In this document: in pieces, positions 45,110 to 56,900 of the stretch
Numbering within the stretch: the stretch's first letter is position 1
Layout: each line of letters starts with the position of its first letter
From: Isoetes taiwanensis
Taxonomy: Eukaryota; Streptophyta; Lycopodiopsida; Isoetales; Isoetaceae
Direction: 5' to 3'
Assembly (NCBI GenBank): GCA_021234155.1
Contig: JAJEKV010000006.1
Location: forward strand, 15,251,402 to 15,315,401
DNA: 64,000 nucleotides
Position numbers and translations under genes: made by a program
Notes under the pieces: model-generated
The model's database searches: none
What the model was told of the DNA's origin: nothing
What the model saw: the letters and a program-made list of their open reading frames with translations, nothing else

Positions 45110-45800
45110 TCAAATACACAAAACAAAGTGGATGCGGTGCACATCTAGTGGTATATATCGGCATCGGTGTGATCCACTTTCGCGAGCTCGAAGGTGCTTT
45201 CGGCGGTGATTTCCTCCACCCGTCAGAACAAGCCTCGAAGCATGGAATCCAAGCCCTCGGCGTGGTGTGTCATTTCCCCAAAGGAATTCATGTACGAGCA
45301 CTTCCGCATGCCACAGTTGGTGCAGGTGCAACTTTTGAAAGTAGGGCTTGAGCAAATGTTTCCCTTCCCAAAGGCCCCTATCCTCTAGCATACGGGCCAA
45401 GCACAATGAGCTCACCATGCATTTCTTGGGCACTTTCGAGCACGTATTGAGGAAGGTTCGGCCTCCCGATGTCTGGCGAGGTCTTTCTTGCCCCTATCCG
45501 CGGCTTTGTCATGGCTTGCTTGAACTCCGGCCTTTCTTGGGTTAGGTTTCGTCTCTAGCCACTTTCGAGGGTGGAAGCCGATTCGGGTGCTCAGCGGCGC
45601 CCCACCCGGCCTGCAGTGCGGCATCAGCGGGCATGCATCGGGGAGAAGCGGCCATGGCGGATGTAGGTGAGGAGCTCCGCCGAAGGAGGAGGAGGAGGAA
45701 GGCTGGAGGCTGAGGCGAGGCGAGGGCCGGAGGCGGAGAAAGGCTGGAGGACTAATAGGGCAATATATATGGCATCTCGGCATCTGAAAACAAAACAAAT
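45110..45800 (-). pseudogene. Unidentified Pro/Ser-rich minus-strand ORFs within the CACTA right part
   Basis: Frames at 45798-45412 and 45433-45110 read in tandem. The first starts with a Pro/Leu/Ser-rich leader (ISPPAFLRLRPSPRLSLQPS) resembling a plant first exon, and ends in a basic region. GC content is higher than in the TNP2 region. No domain is recognised. It lies opposite to TNP2 next to the right subterminal repeats and may be a captured gene. Confidence 0.3.
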
Positions 45801-45809
45801 TTGATACAC

Positions 45810-45900
45810 AGCGTCGTTATAGCCGTGAAGCGTCGTTATAGGCGTCGTTAAGCGACCTTTAAGCGTCGTTAAGCGGCGTCTATCGTCTTAAAACGACGTC
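45810..45900. repeat. CACTA subterminal repeats, right cluster
   Basis: GCGTCGTTATAG, GCGTCGTTAAGCGACC and GCGTCGTTAAGCGGCGTC occur in close series. Confidence 0.7.
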
Positions 45901-45959
45901 TCTGTTCTTTAAAAGTCATCGGCCGGCTTTCATTTTTCCCATTTCTTTTATGATTTGAG

Positions 45960-46980
45960 TATTGCGAACGATCCTCGGATCCTAGTTTTTCATTGCAGTT
46001 ATTGTGAGAGTTTTTTCTTTATTGCTTTTGGGATACATGGCCATGGAAGGTATGCTTCGGCAGCTTGAACGGTCGAGGGAGGAGATGAGGATTCAAAGCG
46101 AGAGATATGGAACCTGTCTTCACAAGTAAGGCTACACTCTGTAGTTTATACACTTTATTGTATTTTATCTATTTTCTAATCTATAGCTTGGTGTAGGAGC
46201 CGTCGAGGGCATGAGAAGGAAGGGAATCCTCCGTGAACCCCCTCCTCCACTCGAAGATGAGGACTATGAAACAACGATCCATCGGATGAAAGTGTTAAAA
46301 AGTATGTGATTGGTGAGAAGGCTTGACCAAATTGCTAGGAACGGTGGCTGCCTAGCATGATGAGGGTGCTTCTTGAAAAGATGGTCGAGGGGTTTGGAAG
46401 CACCACGGGGAAAAGCGGCATTAACATGATACTAAGCGTCGACATATGCATGGTGGATGCCGGACATATGACATGGAGCTATGGTTCAAAGGGGATGGAC
46501 AAGTGGAGGACTTCACGATAGAAACCATAAGCCAAGCTTCGGGAGGGTATCTTTGAATTGTTCAAGTGATCTTTTGTTCAATAAACCTATGTTTTGTACA
46601 TTGTTATATTTTCTCTTGGGTACAATCTAGCATTGATACATATGCATGAACATGATCGAAGGATTCTTGAAGATATTTTGCATTCTTACATTTGGATATC
46701 GCCTTCTTGATTCGATTTGCCATTTGAACTGAGGTTTTACTGCGACATTTCGACTTGGACTGGTAGAACCGGCTTACGAGATTATTTGTGGTTTGGACTC
46801 TCTGTAGCTCTTACAAATGGGACACTTCCATGTTCTAAATCTTTCAAATGCACATTCTTAGAAGTTTTGTGATGGGCCGGTCGGCTTGGATTTTTCTCCA
46901 ACTTTGTGATAGAAGCTGCCACTAAATTTATGTTTCTTTGTGGCTTGAAGTCAAGCTGCATCTTCAAATCTTCCAAATCA
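45960..46980. other. Possible start of a second CACTA-like gene; otherwise no gene
   Basis: An ATG at about 46036 opens MAMEGMLRQLERSREEMRIQ and runs to a GTAAGG donor near 46130. Later pieces (WLPSMMRVLLEKMVEGFG, 46348) are coding-like. The series lies just after a subterminal-repeat cluster, like the gene start after the left cluster. No known domain is seen. Confidence 0.3.
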
Positions 46981-49900
46981 GCTCGGTTGCCTCATAGCGG
47001 GCTGCCCAAACGATTCTAATGCTAACCCTTTGACCTAGACCTTCTCAAAAATTCCGAAAATTGGGCGTGTCTTTGGAGATGAATTAGGGATCGGTGGCAA
47101 AAATCAAAATTTATTTTCGTGCAATGCATTAATTATGAATTTAATCGTGTGTTGCCCTTTGCAAAAGCCCCAGACTTCTAATTGCCACATCGGAGGAGGG
47201 CGGGTCCAAACTCCGTTAAAGTCAGTTCCCCTTGCTATCGTTCACCGACGCGACTTCACCGGCCCGCGTTCCAATTTACCTTGAGACTAGGACTCGGCCC
47301 CAAAGCGTAAACCCTTCTAGAGCACGGCAACTCCACGGGGTTTCACGTTTGGGACCCTCTCCTTGTCCGGTCGGTAGGGACCTAGCGGCGTGTCTTGAAG
47401 TGGAGTTGGGGTGTTGGCGCCCGGGCGCGGACCCTAAAATCCCTCAGGGGGCTGCTTTCCCCAAATTTCCTCTCCCTAAGGCCACGGGGAAGAGCGGGCA
47501 ACCTCCCTCTCAGGAACCCGCGATTTGGCTACGCCAATGGACTCGAGCGTTGACATTGCTCACGGAAACCAAGTTCGTGGCCAAAAGAGCCGGGACTTCG
47601 GCCCCCAAAGCGTAAACCCTTCTAGAGCACGGCAGCCCCGCGGGGTTTCACGTTTTGAGGCCCTCTCCTTGTCGGTCGGTCGGGGACTTTGCGCCCATGT
47701 CTTGAAGTGGGTTGGGGTGGTTGGCGGCAGGGGACGGACACTAAAATCCCCTCCGGGCTGCTTGCCCCGAATTTCCTCTCCCCAAGGCCACAGGGAAGGG
47801 GCGGGCAACCTCCCCTCCCCCGGAACCCAGCGATTTGGCTCGCCAATGGACTCGAGAATGCCGACATTGCCACAGGGATCAAGTTAAAGTGGCGAAAGCC
47901 GGGGACTTCGGCCCCCAAAGCGTAAACCCTTCTAGAGCACGGCAGCCCCGCGGGGTTTCACGTTTGAGCCCTCTCCTTGTCGGTCGGTAGGGACCTTGGG
48001 CCGTAATCTTGAAGTGGAGTTGGGGTGTTGGCCTTGAGATGAATTAGGGCGGACCTAAAATCCCCTCCTTGCCCCAAATTTCCTCTCCCCAAGGCCACAG
48101 GGGCCGGGCCAGGCGACCTCCCCTCTCGGGAATCGATCTAACTTTCGCCAATGGACTCGAGCGTCGACATTGCCACAGGGACCAAGTTAAAGGTGGCCCA
48201 AAGAGGAACTCCAAGAAGCGCCAAAGTAGCTCACTTCCATCACACTCGTAGTCAATTGGCCTAGGATGTGCATGCGGGATCTTGTCGTGGGGCGTGAGTG
48301 TTTCCTTCTTTATAAAACCGGCCAGGTGTAACTTGCTCCCTAGGGTAATTTAGCCATTCAGGACGATTTGGCGGGGTCTATTGCCATTCGAACATCCGTG
48401 TGCGAGCGACAAAGCATGCGGTTTCTACAAAGAGGAGCATCGGGGGCCCAGCGGTTTGACAAGTTCTCGGACCGATACGGAATCTTTTGGACCTTCGAAG
48501 GGGCCCACGACGGAGGATCAGCGGTCGGATAGGGGACAGGGCTCGGGAGAGGTGGTCATTAGCGTGCAGCCGGGGGCGGTGCCGAGGAAAGGGCTGCCTC
48601 GGGAACTTTTGGATCCGCCTCACGGGGTGGGACTCTCCCCTCTTGTGAGGATCCACGCAAGGTCGGCCTCGTTTGACTTGGGGAAGGGTGCGGCTCGGTT
48701 NNNNNNNNNNNNNNNNNNNNNNNNNNNNNNNNNNNNNNNNNNNNNNNNNNNNNNNNNNNNNNNNNNNNNNNNNNNNNNNNNNNNNNNNNNNNNNNNNNNN
48801 GCTTACCCAGCAGACTTGCCTAAGAGCAGTTCTAATGCTAACCCTTTGACCTAGACCTTCTCCAGAAAATTCGAAGGTAGGTAATTCAATGTTTGGAGAT
48901 GAATTAAGGGATCATGGCAAGAATTTATTTTTCGTGCAATGCATTAGTGCGAATTTCACGAATGTCTGCCAGCGCAAAGCCCCGACTTCGCGCCACGCCG
49001 GAGGAGAAGGCCCAAACTCCGCTCCGTCGGTTCCCCTTTCCCGTGTTCACCGATAACATGCGGCAGTCCCAAGTGCAGCAGGGCGGGGACTTCGGCCCCA
49101 AAAGCGTAAACCCTTCTAGGCACGGCAACCCACGGGGTTTCGTTTGAGCCCTCTCCTTGTCCGGTCGGCGGACCTTTAGCGTGTCTTGAAGATGGGGTTG
49201 GGGTGTTGGCCTTGAGGCCTTGGACCCTAAAATCCCCTCGGGGCTGCTTGCCCCAGAATTTCCCTCTCCCCAAGAGGCCACGGGAGACCCGGTTGGGCGA
49301 CACAAGCTCTCACGGGAATCGCTGATCGACTTCTGTAATGGACTGAGAACGTCGACATTGCCCTGGGGACCAAGTTAGTGGCGAAGACCACCGAACTCCA
49401 AGAAGCGCCAAAGTAGCTCACTTCCATCACTAAATCCCGATTGGCCTAGGATGTGCATCGCGGGATCTTGTGGAGTGGGCGTGGAGGTGTTTCCTTCTTT
49501 AAAGCAAAACCGACCGTGCTTAACTTGCTCCCTAGGGTAATTGCATGCATTCGGGGCGATTTAGGCGGGGTCTATTTGCCATTCGAACATCCCGGTGCGA
49601 ACGACAAAAGCAGTCACCCGGTTTCTACAAAGGCGGAACATCCGGGGCGCCCAGCGGTTTGACAAGTTCTCGGACCCGATCTGGAATCTTTTTGGACCTT
49701 CGAAGAAGAGGGCCACGAGCGGAGGGATCAACGGTCCGGATAGGGGCAGGGCTCGAGGTGGTCATTAGCGTCGCGGCCGAGGCCCCGGTGCGGGGAAAGG
49801 CTGCCTCGGGGAACTTTTGGATCAGCCTCACGGGGTGGGACTCTCCCCTCTTGTGAGGATCCCTGCAAAGTCACGGCTCGTTTGACTTGGGGAAGGTGCA

Positions 49901-52620
49901 GCTCGATTTATACACCAGCGGGCCTGCCGGCAGATTCTATGTAACCCTTTGACCTAGACCTTCTCGAAAATTCGAAAATTGGGCGTGTGCTGGAGATGAA
50001 TTAGGGATCGGCGGCAAAAACCGGAATTTATTTTAGTGCAATGCATTAATTAGAATTCACGAATGTCTTGCCACCAAAAGCGCCCCTAGGCTTCTACTTG
50101 CCACATCGGGGAGGAGGAAAGGCCCAAGCTCGCTTCCGTCGAGTTCCCACTTGCTCCGTATTCTCGGTGATGCTTCTAAGCCCAGGGTCCCAAGTGCAGC
50201 GGACCGGGACTCGGCCCCAAGAAACGTAAGCCCTTCCTAGAGGCACGGCAACCCGCGGGGTTTCGTTTGAGCCCTCTCCTTGTCCGGTCGGTAGGGACCT
50301 TGCGGAGTGTCTTGAAGTGGGGTTGGGGTGTTGTTGCCGGGCCTTAGGACCCTAAATCCCTCTGGAGGCTGCTTGCCCCCAAGGCCTCTCCCTGAGGCCA
50401 CACGGGGCCGGACGGGCGACCCTGCTCTCAGGAATCGCGATCGACTCTGCCAATGGACTCGGAGGCATTCGACATTGCCACAAGGGACCAAGTTCGTGTG
50501 AAGACCACCGAACTCCAAAGAAGCCAAAGTAGCTCACTTCCATCACACTTCATTAGTCGGTGTTTAGGATATTGCATCGCGGGGATCTTGTCGTGGAGGC
50601 GTGAGTGTTTCCTTCTTCGCTAAAACCGACCCGTGTAACTTGCTCCTAGAATTGTTCATGCATTAGGACGATTGGCAGAATCTATTGCCATTCAGGAGCA
50701 TCACGGTGCAGAACGACAACAGTCGCGGTTTCTGCAAGGCCGACATCAGGACGCCCCGCGGTTTGACAAGTTCTCCTGGACCGATCTGGAATCTTTTGGA
50801 CTGCTTCGAAGAGGGGCCCCTGAACGGAGGATCCAACGGTCGGATGGGGAACCGGGCTCCGGGAGGAGTGGTCGTGCGTCTTGACCCGGGGGCTGCGAGG
50901 AAGGAGCTGCCTGAGAACTTTTGGATCAGCCTCACGGGGTCGGGACTCTCCCCTTCTTGTGAGGGATCCTGCAAGGATCACGGCTCGTTGGCTTGGGGAA
51001 GGGTGCGGCTTCGATTTGCCACAGCGGGCTGCCGGCCAGTTCTATGCTAACCCTTTGACTAGACTTCTCAGAAAATTCGAAAATTGGGCGTTATTAACGG
51101 AGATGAATTAGGAATCATTTGTGAAACGGAATTTGTTGCCCCGTCGCGATACGTTAATTAAATTCACGAATGTCTTACTTGCTGCAAAAGCCCCCGACTT
51201 CTACTTGCCCATCGGGAGGAGGAAGGCCCAAACTCCGCTCCGTCCCGGTTCCCCTTGCTCAGAGTATTCTGTTTGCTTCTCGGCCCGAGGTCCCAAAGTG
51301 CAGCGGGCAGGACTCGGCCCCAAAACGTAAGCCCTTCTAGAGCACGGCAACCCACCCGGGGTTTCACGTTTGAGGAGGCTCCCTACTCCTTGTCCGGTCG
51401 GCGGGACAACTGGCGGAGTGTGTCTTGAAGATGGGGTTGGGGTGTTGGCAGCGAGGCGGACCTAAAATCCTGGGGCTGCTTGCCCAGTTTCCTCTCGAGG
51501 CCACGAGGACGGACGGGCGACCTCGCTCTCAGAATCGCGATCTGGCCTCTGTAATGGACTCGAGCGTCGACGCATTGCCTGAGGGACCAAGTTCGATGGC
51601 AGTGCAGAACTCCAAAATAAAGTAAGCTCACTTCCATCACACTTTCGTAGTCAATTGGCCTAGGATGTGCATCGCGGGGATCTTGTCGTGGAGAGTAGTG
51701 TTTCCTTCTTCGCCAAAACCGGCCGTGTAACTTGCTCCCTGAATTAATTTAGCCATTCAGGACGATTTGGCGGGGTCTATTTGCCATTCGGGAGCATCCA
51801 CGGTGCGAGCGACCAAAAGCAGTCGCGGTTTCACCACCAAAGGCCCGGAGGCCCATCCCGAGGGGCCCGCGGTTTGACCAAGTTCTCACAGGCCGTCTGG
51901 AATCTTTTGGACCTTCTAGAAGAGGGCCCACGAGCGGAGGATCAGCGATTGGGATAGGGAACGGGCTTCCGGGAGGAGTGAGGGTCATTAGCGTGCGGCC
52001 GAAGTGTACCCGAAGAGCTGCCCACCGGGGCACGGATCAGCCTCACGGGGTGGGACTCTCCCCACCTCTTGTGAGGATCCTGCAAAGGTCCACGGCCTCG
52101 TTTGACTTGGGGAAGGAGTGCCCATTTCGGTTGCCACCAGCGAACTGCCCGGAAACCATTCTAACTCTGCTCCTTTGACCTAGACCTTCTCGAAAATTCG
52201 AAATTGGGCCGTGTCTTTGGAGATGAATTAGGGATCGGTGGCAAAAACGAATTTATTTTCGTGCAATGCATTAATTGCGAATTCACGAATGTCTTGCCAG
52301 CAGCACGCCCCGGCTTCTACTTGCCACGCCGGAGGAGGAAAGGCCCAAACTCGCTTCCGTCAGTTCCCCTTGCACCGGTATTCTCGGTTCTTTGCTTCTC
52401 GGCCCAGTCCCAAGTGCAGCAGAACCCGGGTTCGGCCCCAAAGCGTAAACCCTTCTAGAGCACGGCAGCCTGAGGGTTTTCACGTTTGAGCCTCTCCTTG
52501 TCGGTGTTGGGACCTTGCTGTAGGTGTCTTGAAGTGGAGTTGGGGTGTTGGCAGGCGGACCCTAAAATCCCCTCCGTTTAGCACTTTAAATTTCCCTCTC
52601 CCCAGGCCATGGGAACTTCG
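46980..52620. repeat. Tandem array, unit about 1.1 kb, five copies
   Basis: Each unit begins near TAACCCTTTGACCTAGACC and runs through GGAGATGAATTAGGGATCGG, AAAGCGTAAACCCTTCTAG, GGTTTGACAAGTTCTC and CCTCACGGGGTGGGACTCTC. Starts lie at about 47023, 48841, 49943, 51049 and 52172, so the spacing is about 1102-1123 bp for complete units. The first unit is longer (1818 bp) because a segment of about 310 bp containing GCGTAAACCC is triplicated (47306, 47608, 47920). The array is GC-rich. ORFs in it change frame between copies and none is conserved. Copies differ by many small indels. It is not 5S or 45S rDNA by inspection. Confidence 0.85.
48701..48800. other. Assembly gap (100 N)
   Basis: Exactly 100 N inside the tandem array. 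The flanks match neighbouring parts of the unit, so the missing length may be near zero or any number of whole units. Confidence 0.98.
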
Positions 52621-53670
52621 AAATTCAAGGTGAGGCGTCGTTGAACCGAAGGCTGTGTCCAAAGCCCTTAGCGATAATCTCTATGAAGAGTGCAAGCATA
52701 TATGAAGTTGTATGTGATCATGCGAGAGAATATGGCAAATCAAAAGCTCTTCTTGCATTTTGCGTGTTTATGGCTGGGCATGCCTTGTGTAGGTGTATCT
52801 TGAAGAGCAACTGGTGAGCCATATGTTTTACCTTTACTTTCGATCATGTTGAAGTGATTGGCAAGCTTGATTTATTATGAAAGTATGCAAGTGAAGCTCA
52901 ATGGTGCACAAATTACGGTTTTATTAAAGTGGATAGATAAACAGGATGGAGAGAGAAATCTAAGTGGATAGATAAAGAAAGGATAGATAAATACATAAGT
53001 AAATGGTACCAACTAGTGCTCCATTATTATGCGCTCGAGATATTGGCGTTCATTGGGCGATACCCCGATCGGTGGCATCACGGTTGCCTCCTCCCCATCT
53101 GTCATTTCCGTTTGATGCAATTCCCCATTATCATTCTCACGATTCAGCATTTATCACCATTACATCATTGTTACCAATATCATTGTTATCTCCGCGGCGT
53201 CGTTCAGCGGCGTGCGTAACTTTATCGAGAAAAGCGGTAGGCTTTTCGCGCCTAGTTTTGGTTCTAGCGGTGGAGGGCGTTTTTAGAGTGGCGATTTTTG
53301 TGGCAGGATCAATATAGCGGTCCTTTCCAAGCTTCAAGCAAGCATCCAAAAGGTATTTCAATGGATCAATCAACTCCTATTTTTTGAATTAAAGGCTTGT
53401 TGTTTCATTAGATTTAGGGCTTCTTGTTTTTTCTTGTTTTGTTTTTAATCATCCCATTTCTATCCTCCCTCTTCTTTCCATCCTTGTTTTTCTTCAATCC
53501 ATTTAAGCCTCTTATTAGGTATGAATCCCGAATCACTCCTCCTTCTTCTTCCAATGATCTTCCAATCATTGGTTCTTCCACTCTAATCTTCCGTTCTTCC
53601 AATCTTCTATTCATTTTCTTCTTCTTCTTCTTCACCACTTTCTCATTCCTATTCAATCTTTTTCTTTCTA
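52621..53670. other. No gene seen
   Basis: A short spacer between the two arrays. It has a GGATAGATAAA duplication near 52930-52990 and an increasingly C/T-rich strand before the TTC tract. One GCGTCGTTCAGCGGCGTG word at about 53197 resembles the CACTA subterminal repeats. Confidence 0.5.
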
Positions 53671-53673
53671 TCT

Positions 53674-53910
53674 TTGCTTCTTCTTCTTCTTCTTCTTCTT
53701 CTTCTTCTTCACCACTTTCTCATTTCTATTCAATCTTTCTTTCTTCTTCTTCTTCTTCTTCTTCTTCTTCTTCTTCTTCTTCTTCTTCTTCTTCTTCTTC
53801 TTCTTCTTCTTCTTCTTCTTCTTCTTCTTCTTCTTCTTCTTCTTCTTCTTCTTCTTCTTCTTCTTCTTCTTCTTCTTCTTCTTCTTCTTCTTCTTCTTCT
53901 TCTTCTTCTT
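53674..53910 (+). repeat. (TTC)n microsatellite
   Basis: Two blocks: 53678-53710 and an almost uninterrupted tract of about 170 bases at 53738-53909. Poly-Ser, poly-Leu and poly-Lys ORFs here are artefacts. The first unit of the 3-kb array begins right after it. Confidence 0.95.
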
Positions 53911-56900
53911 GGTTACATCAGTTACACTATTTAATGTGCAATAACAAAAAACAGCTCCATTCGGGATGCAAGCGTGTACCAAATATCCACCTGCGGGTTT
54001 TAAGCGGGCCACATGAGCACTCTCCAAACCGGAGCATTGTAAGCGTGTATTCTCATATTCGAATTAAAGCACTACTTAAAGCATCGAACTTGTTTTTCCA
54101 TCCAAAGTAACATTGAATCATAATATTTATCAATGTAGTCATTTTCAAGTATATTTTCATGGTAACATCAAATTATAGCTTTTTACATCGTGTATTCATT
54201 TCAAGTATATCTCCATAATAACATTGAATCAGAATATCTTACTCCTATAGTGGATTTCAAGTATATTCAATTAATATTGCCTTTCCAAAGATAAAATATT
54301 AAATCATACAATTCATGTCCCAGCGTATCCATATCGATGTGATGTTAACCATTGATTGATTAAGCATGACCTTATATCCATAGAAATCTAGATGGTATGT
54401 AATATCTTCCATTTCTGCCGAGAATCTACAAAAATCAGCCATTATGCAAGCACCATATATAATCGTGCAATATTGAATTTATATTGGATTAGATCTCACC
54501 ACATTACGTGATCCACTTTAGAAGCTCTTTGGTCTTCATGTATCAATCCATGTAACTCTAACCGAACGTAAAATCCAGGGAGAAGATGTTTTGGTTACTG
54601 CCCAGTGTGCCAATGTTAGCATGAAAATGGTAACAAAGACAAAGGCGTCGGGGTAAGCTATAAAACTATCTTAATCATCGCCCTTCACCCTTTAAATTCA
54701 GCTAAATTGCATAAAAAGAAACTTAAATGTGCAAACTTGCCAAGCTGAGTCATAATTTCAGCAAATTCAGTTAAAGATGGCTGCTTACCCGACCTTTTCA
54801 CAAAAACTCAAATTCATACTATTATATGATCTTATATGCTTTAGCCCATCTATAACATATATCCAATAATTCGGCATATATCAATATATGAACGCCAGCA
54901 AAAGGGGTGTCTGACTGCTTACCACAATAATACTACCTCCAAAGAATAGCATTTTAGATGGTCTATACACCAGAAACCACACATTGTCTTTGCAAACGCT
55001 ATGCATATCCAATCTCTACTTTTATCTTGCCAACTCAATGCAAATCCATTATGAAAATGATAATGGAAACATGTGCGGCCAAGTACAAGGTACATGCTAC
55101 ATTCTTACGTATTTAATTCATATAGGACAGTATTATTTCTGGCATAAAGGTACATTATAGACTGATCTCTTAGGAGAATGACATCATAAAGCGTATCTTT
55201 TAATTTCATTTCCTTAAAAGCTTGAAAAGTTTGTATCTATCAAACATCCACTTTTTCCTTTATTCACCGAGGTCCTACGCTACTAGTTCTCTTCGAGGGA
55301 AAAGCATTATTATTTCATAACCACAAAATGGTAAGATCATAGACAATATTCTTAGGAAAGAACTAGAAAATTAAATCTTACTTTATCTCAAAGTGCAATC
55401 AGGTTCACCAGCTTCTATACCTTTTTCTTACAAAATAATCACACGGTATATCAAGCATTTCATGTTTTTGAAGCGTAAACTTGACATAAGCAAACTACGG
55501 AATGATGGTTCGCTCAAATATCGGCATCCATTAGCTCGTAATGCTATCGTCCAGCACTTTCTCATGCAGCCGTGCACGAGGGCAGTGAGAGAACCAAATT
55601 TGCCAAAGGCATTGTCATAGATAATGCCTTTTGGTATTCAAAACTCTGGAATGCACAAGAGCCTTACCAATGGAAAAGTTGCAACAAATCCGGATAAGCC
55701 AAAAAGGGAACACGGCCAGAAGTACATGAAGTAAAAGCCCAAAGGATTTACGGCCAATGCATATTGGTCGCATAGTAATACCACAACAAAGGGCAGCCGC
55801 TATCAGAAGTGCCATTTAGCGTTTAGCGTCAAAGAAATTTTAACCATATGAGACAAAGCTTATTCCTTTGTATAGCCTAATCGCTTCACTTTTTTCCTAT
55901 TTTTGGCTTCCATGGACCCATTCTGGCAATGGAAGTGAACACAAGTAGTTGGACAAATTAATTACTATCACGATTCAAAGCCAAGATACTTATTGCATAT
56001 GGCATGCCATTTAATGCCTTACACATCAATAAATGCAAGACCAAAGAAACGTGCCTTTTGTCAAGGCATATGTTGCTATACATATCCATTTTGGCCTATA
56101 ATCATTTAGCTTTGTGCACCAAAATATATTGGAAAGTATACTTTGGGCTTTTTTCCATTTTTCTTTCCTATCACACAAAGTTGTCCATATAAAAAGAAAT
56201 ACCGTAAATCAGAAGTGGCTTTTAGAAAACCGGCCTTATAATACATTCGCGTATAAGCATTTTATCAAACTTCCAGCAGCACTTTCCAAGGTTGCATGTT
56301 TTGTTCGCCTTCTTACATATCAACTTAACAACATAATCTATAATGTCGACAAAATCTAAATTTCTATAGCTCTCGGACTTACAATTTTTCTTCTTCTTCT
56401 TATTGCTTGCTTGTACCACGTCCCATCACTCGGGATGTAGGACCACTCTGATTTATAAGGGGAAGTAGGACACACTATAAAAGGGGTCCTCTTCACTTCT
56501 GTAGAAAGAAATAGAAATCTTGATTCTATTGCATAACACGACTATTGGCGAGGTCAAATATAGGTGTATTTGAGGCCAAGGCACAGTGGGGTACTATCCT
56601 TAACCATAAAGGTTAATGGCTTTTAATGGGCCAAAGTAAAATTTCCATTTGAGTAGTTTTGTTTGAATCAGGCACAATGGGCCAAAATTCAATTCTTAAC
56701 CTGTAAGGTTTATGGCACTATGGACCGCAAGCTTACCCGATGAGTACCCTTTTATATCAGCGAGTTTTATTGGACATCGCCTAATAAGATTGCCTCACAT
56801 CTCCATATTGGCCAGATGCTCCAACATTATTTAGATGCGAAAGAATCAGCCAACCCATTAGTCACCAAATTTTAGACTAACGGATAAATTCATTTATGGT

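Larger units (their letters stand above)
37892..45900 (+). mobile_element. CACTA (En/Spm) element, large and decayed
   Basis: The left terminus CACTACAAGGGATCG at 37892 has the canonical CACTA start. It is followed by GC-rich subterminal repeats built on GCGTCGTTAAGCGGCG and CGTCGTTCAACGGCG (37910-38340, 39105-39310). Similar repeats recur at 45810-45900. Between them lie a decayed TNP2 gene and a decayed SET domain. The matching right end (CTTGTAGTG) is not seen, so the right end is lost, mutated or nested. A similar repeat cluster followed by a new ATG near 46036 hints at a second related element. Confidence 0.7.

Noticed and set aside
48381-48854. ORF spanning the N gap
   Set aside because: It exists only because the N run translates as unknown residues.
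46980-52620. Ribosomal DNA or a coding tandem gene family in the 1.1-kb array
   Set aside because: No 5S, 18S, 5.8S or 25S landmarks were seen, and no frame is conserved between units.
53424-54110. Poly-Ser ORF of 228 codons and antisense poly-Lys ORF
   Set aside because: They are translations of the (TTC)n tract.
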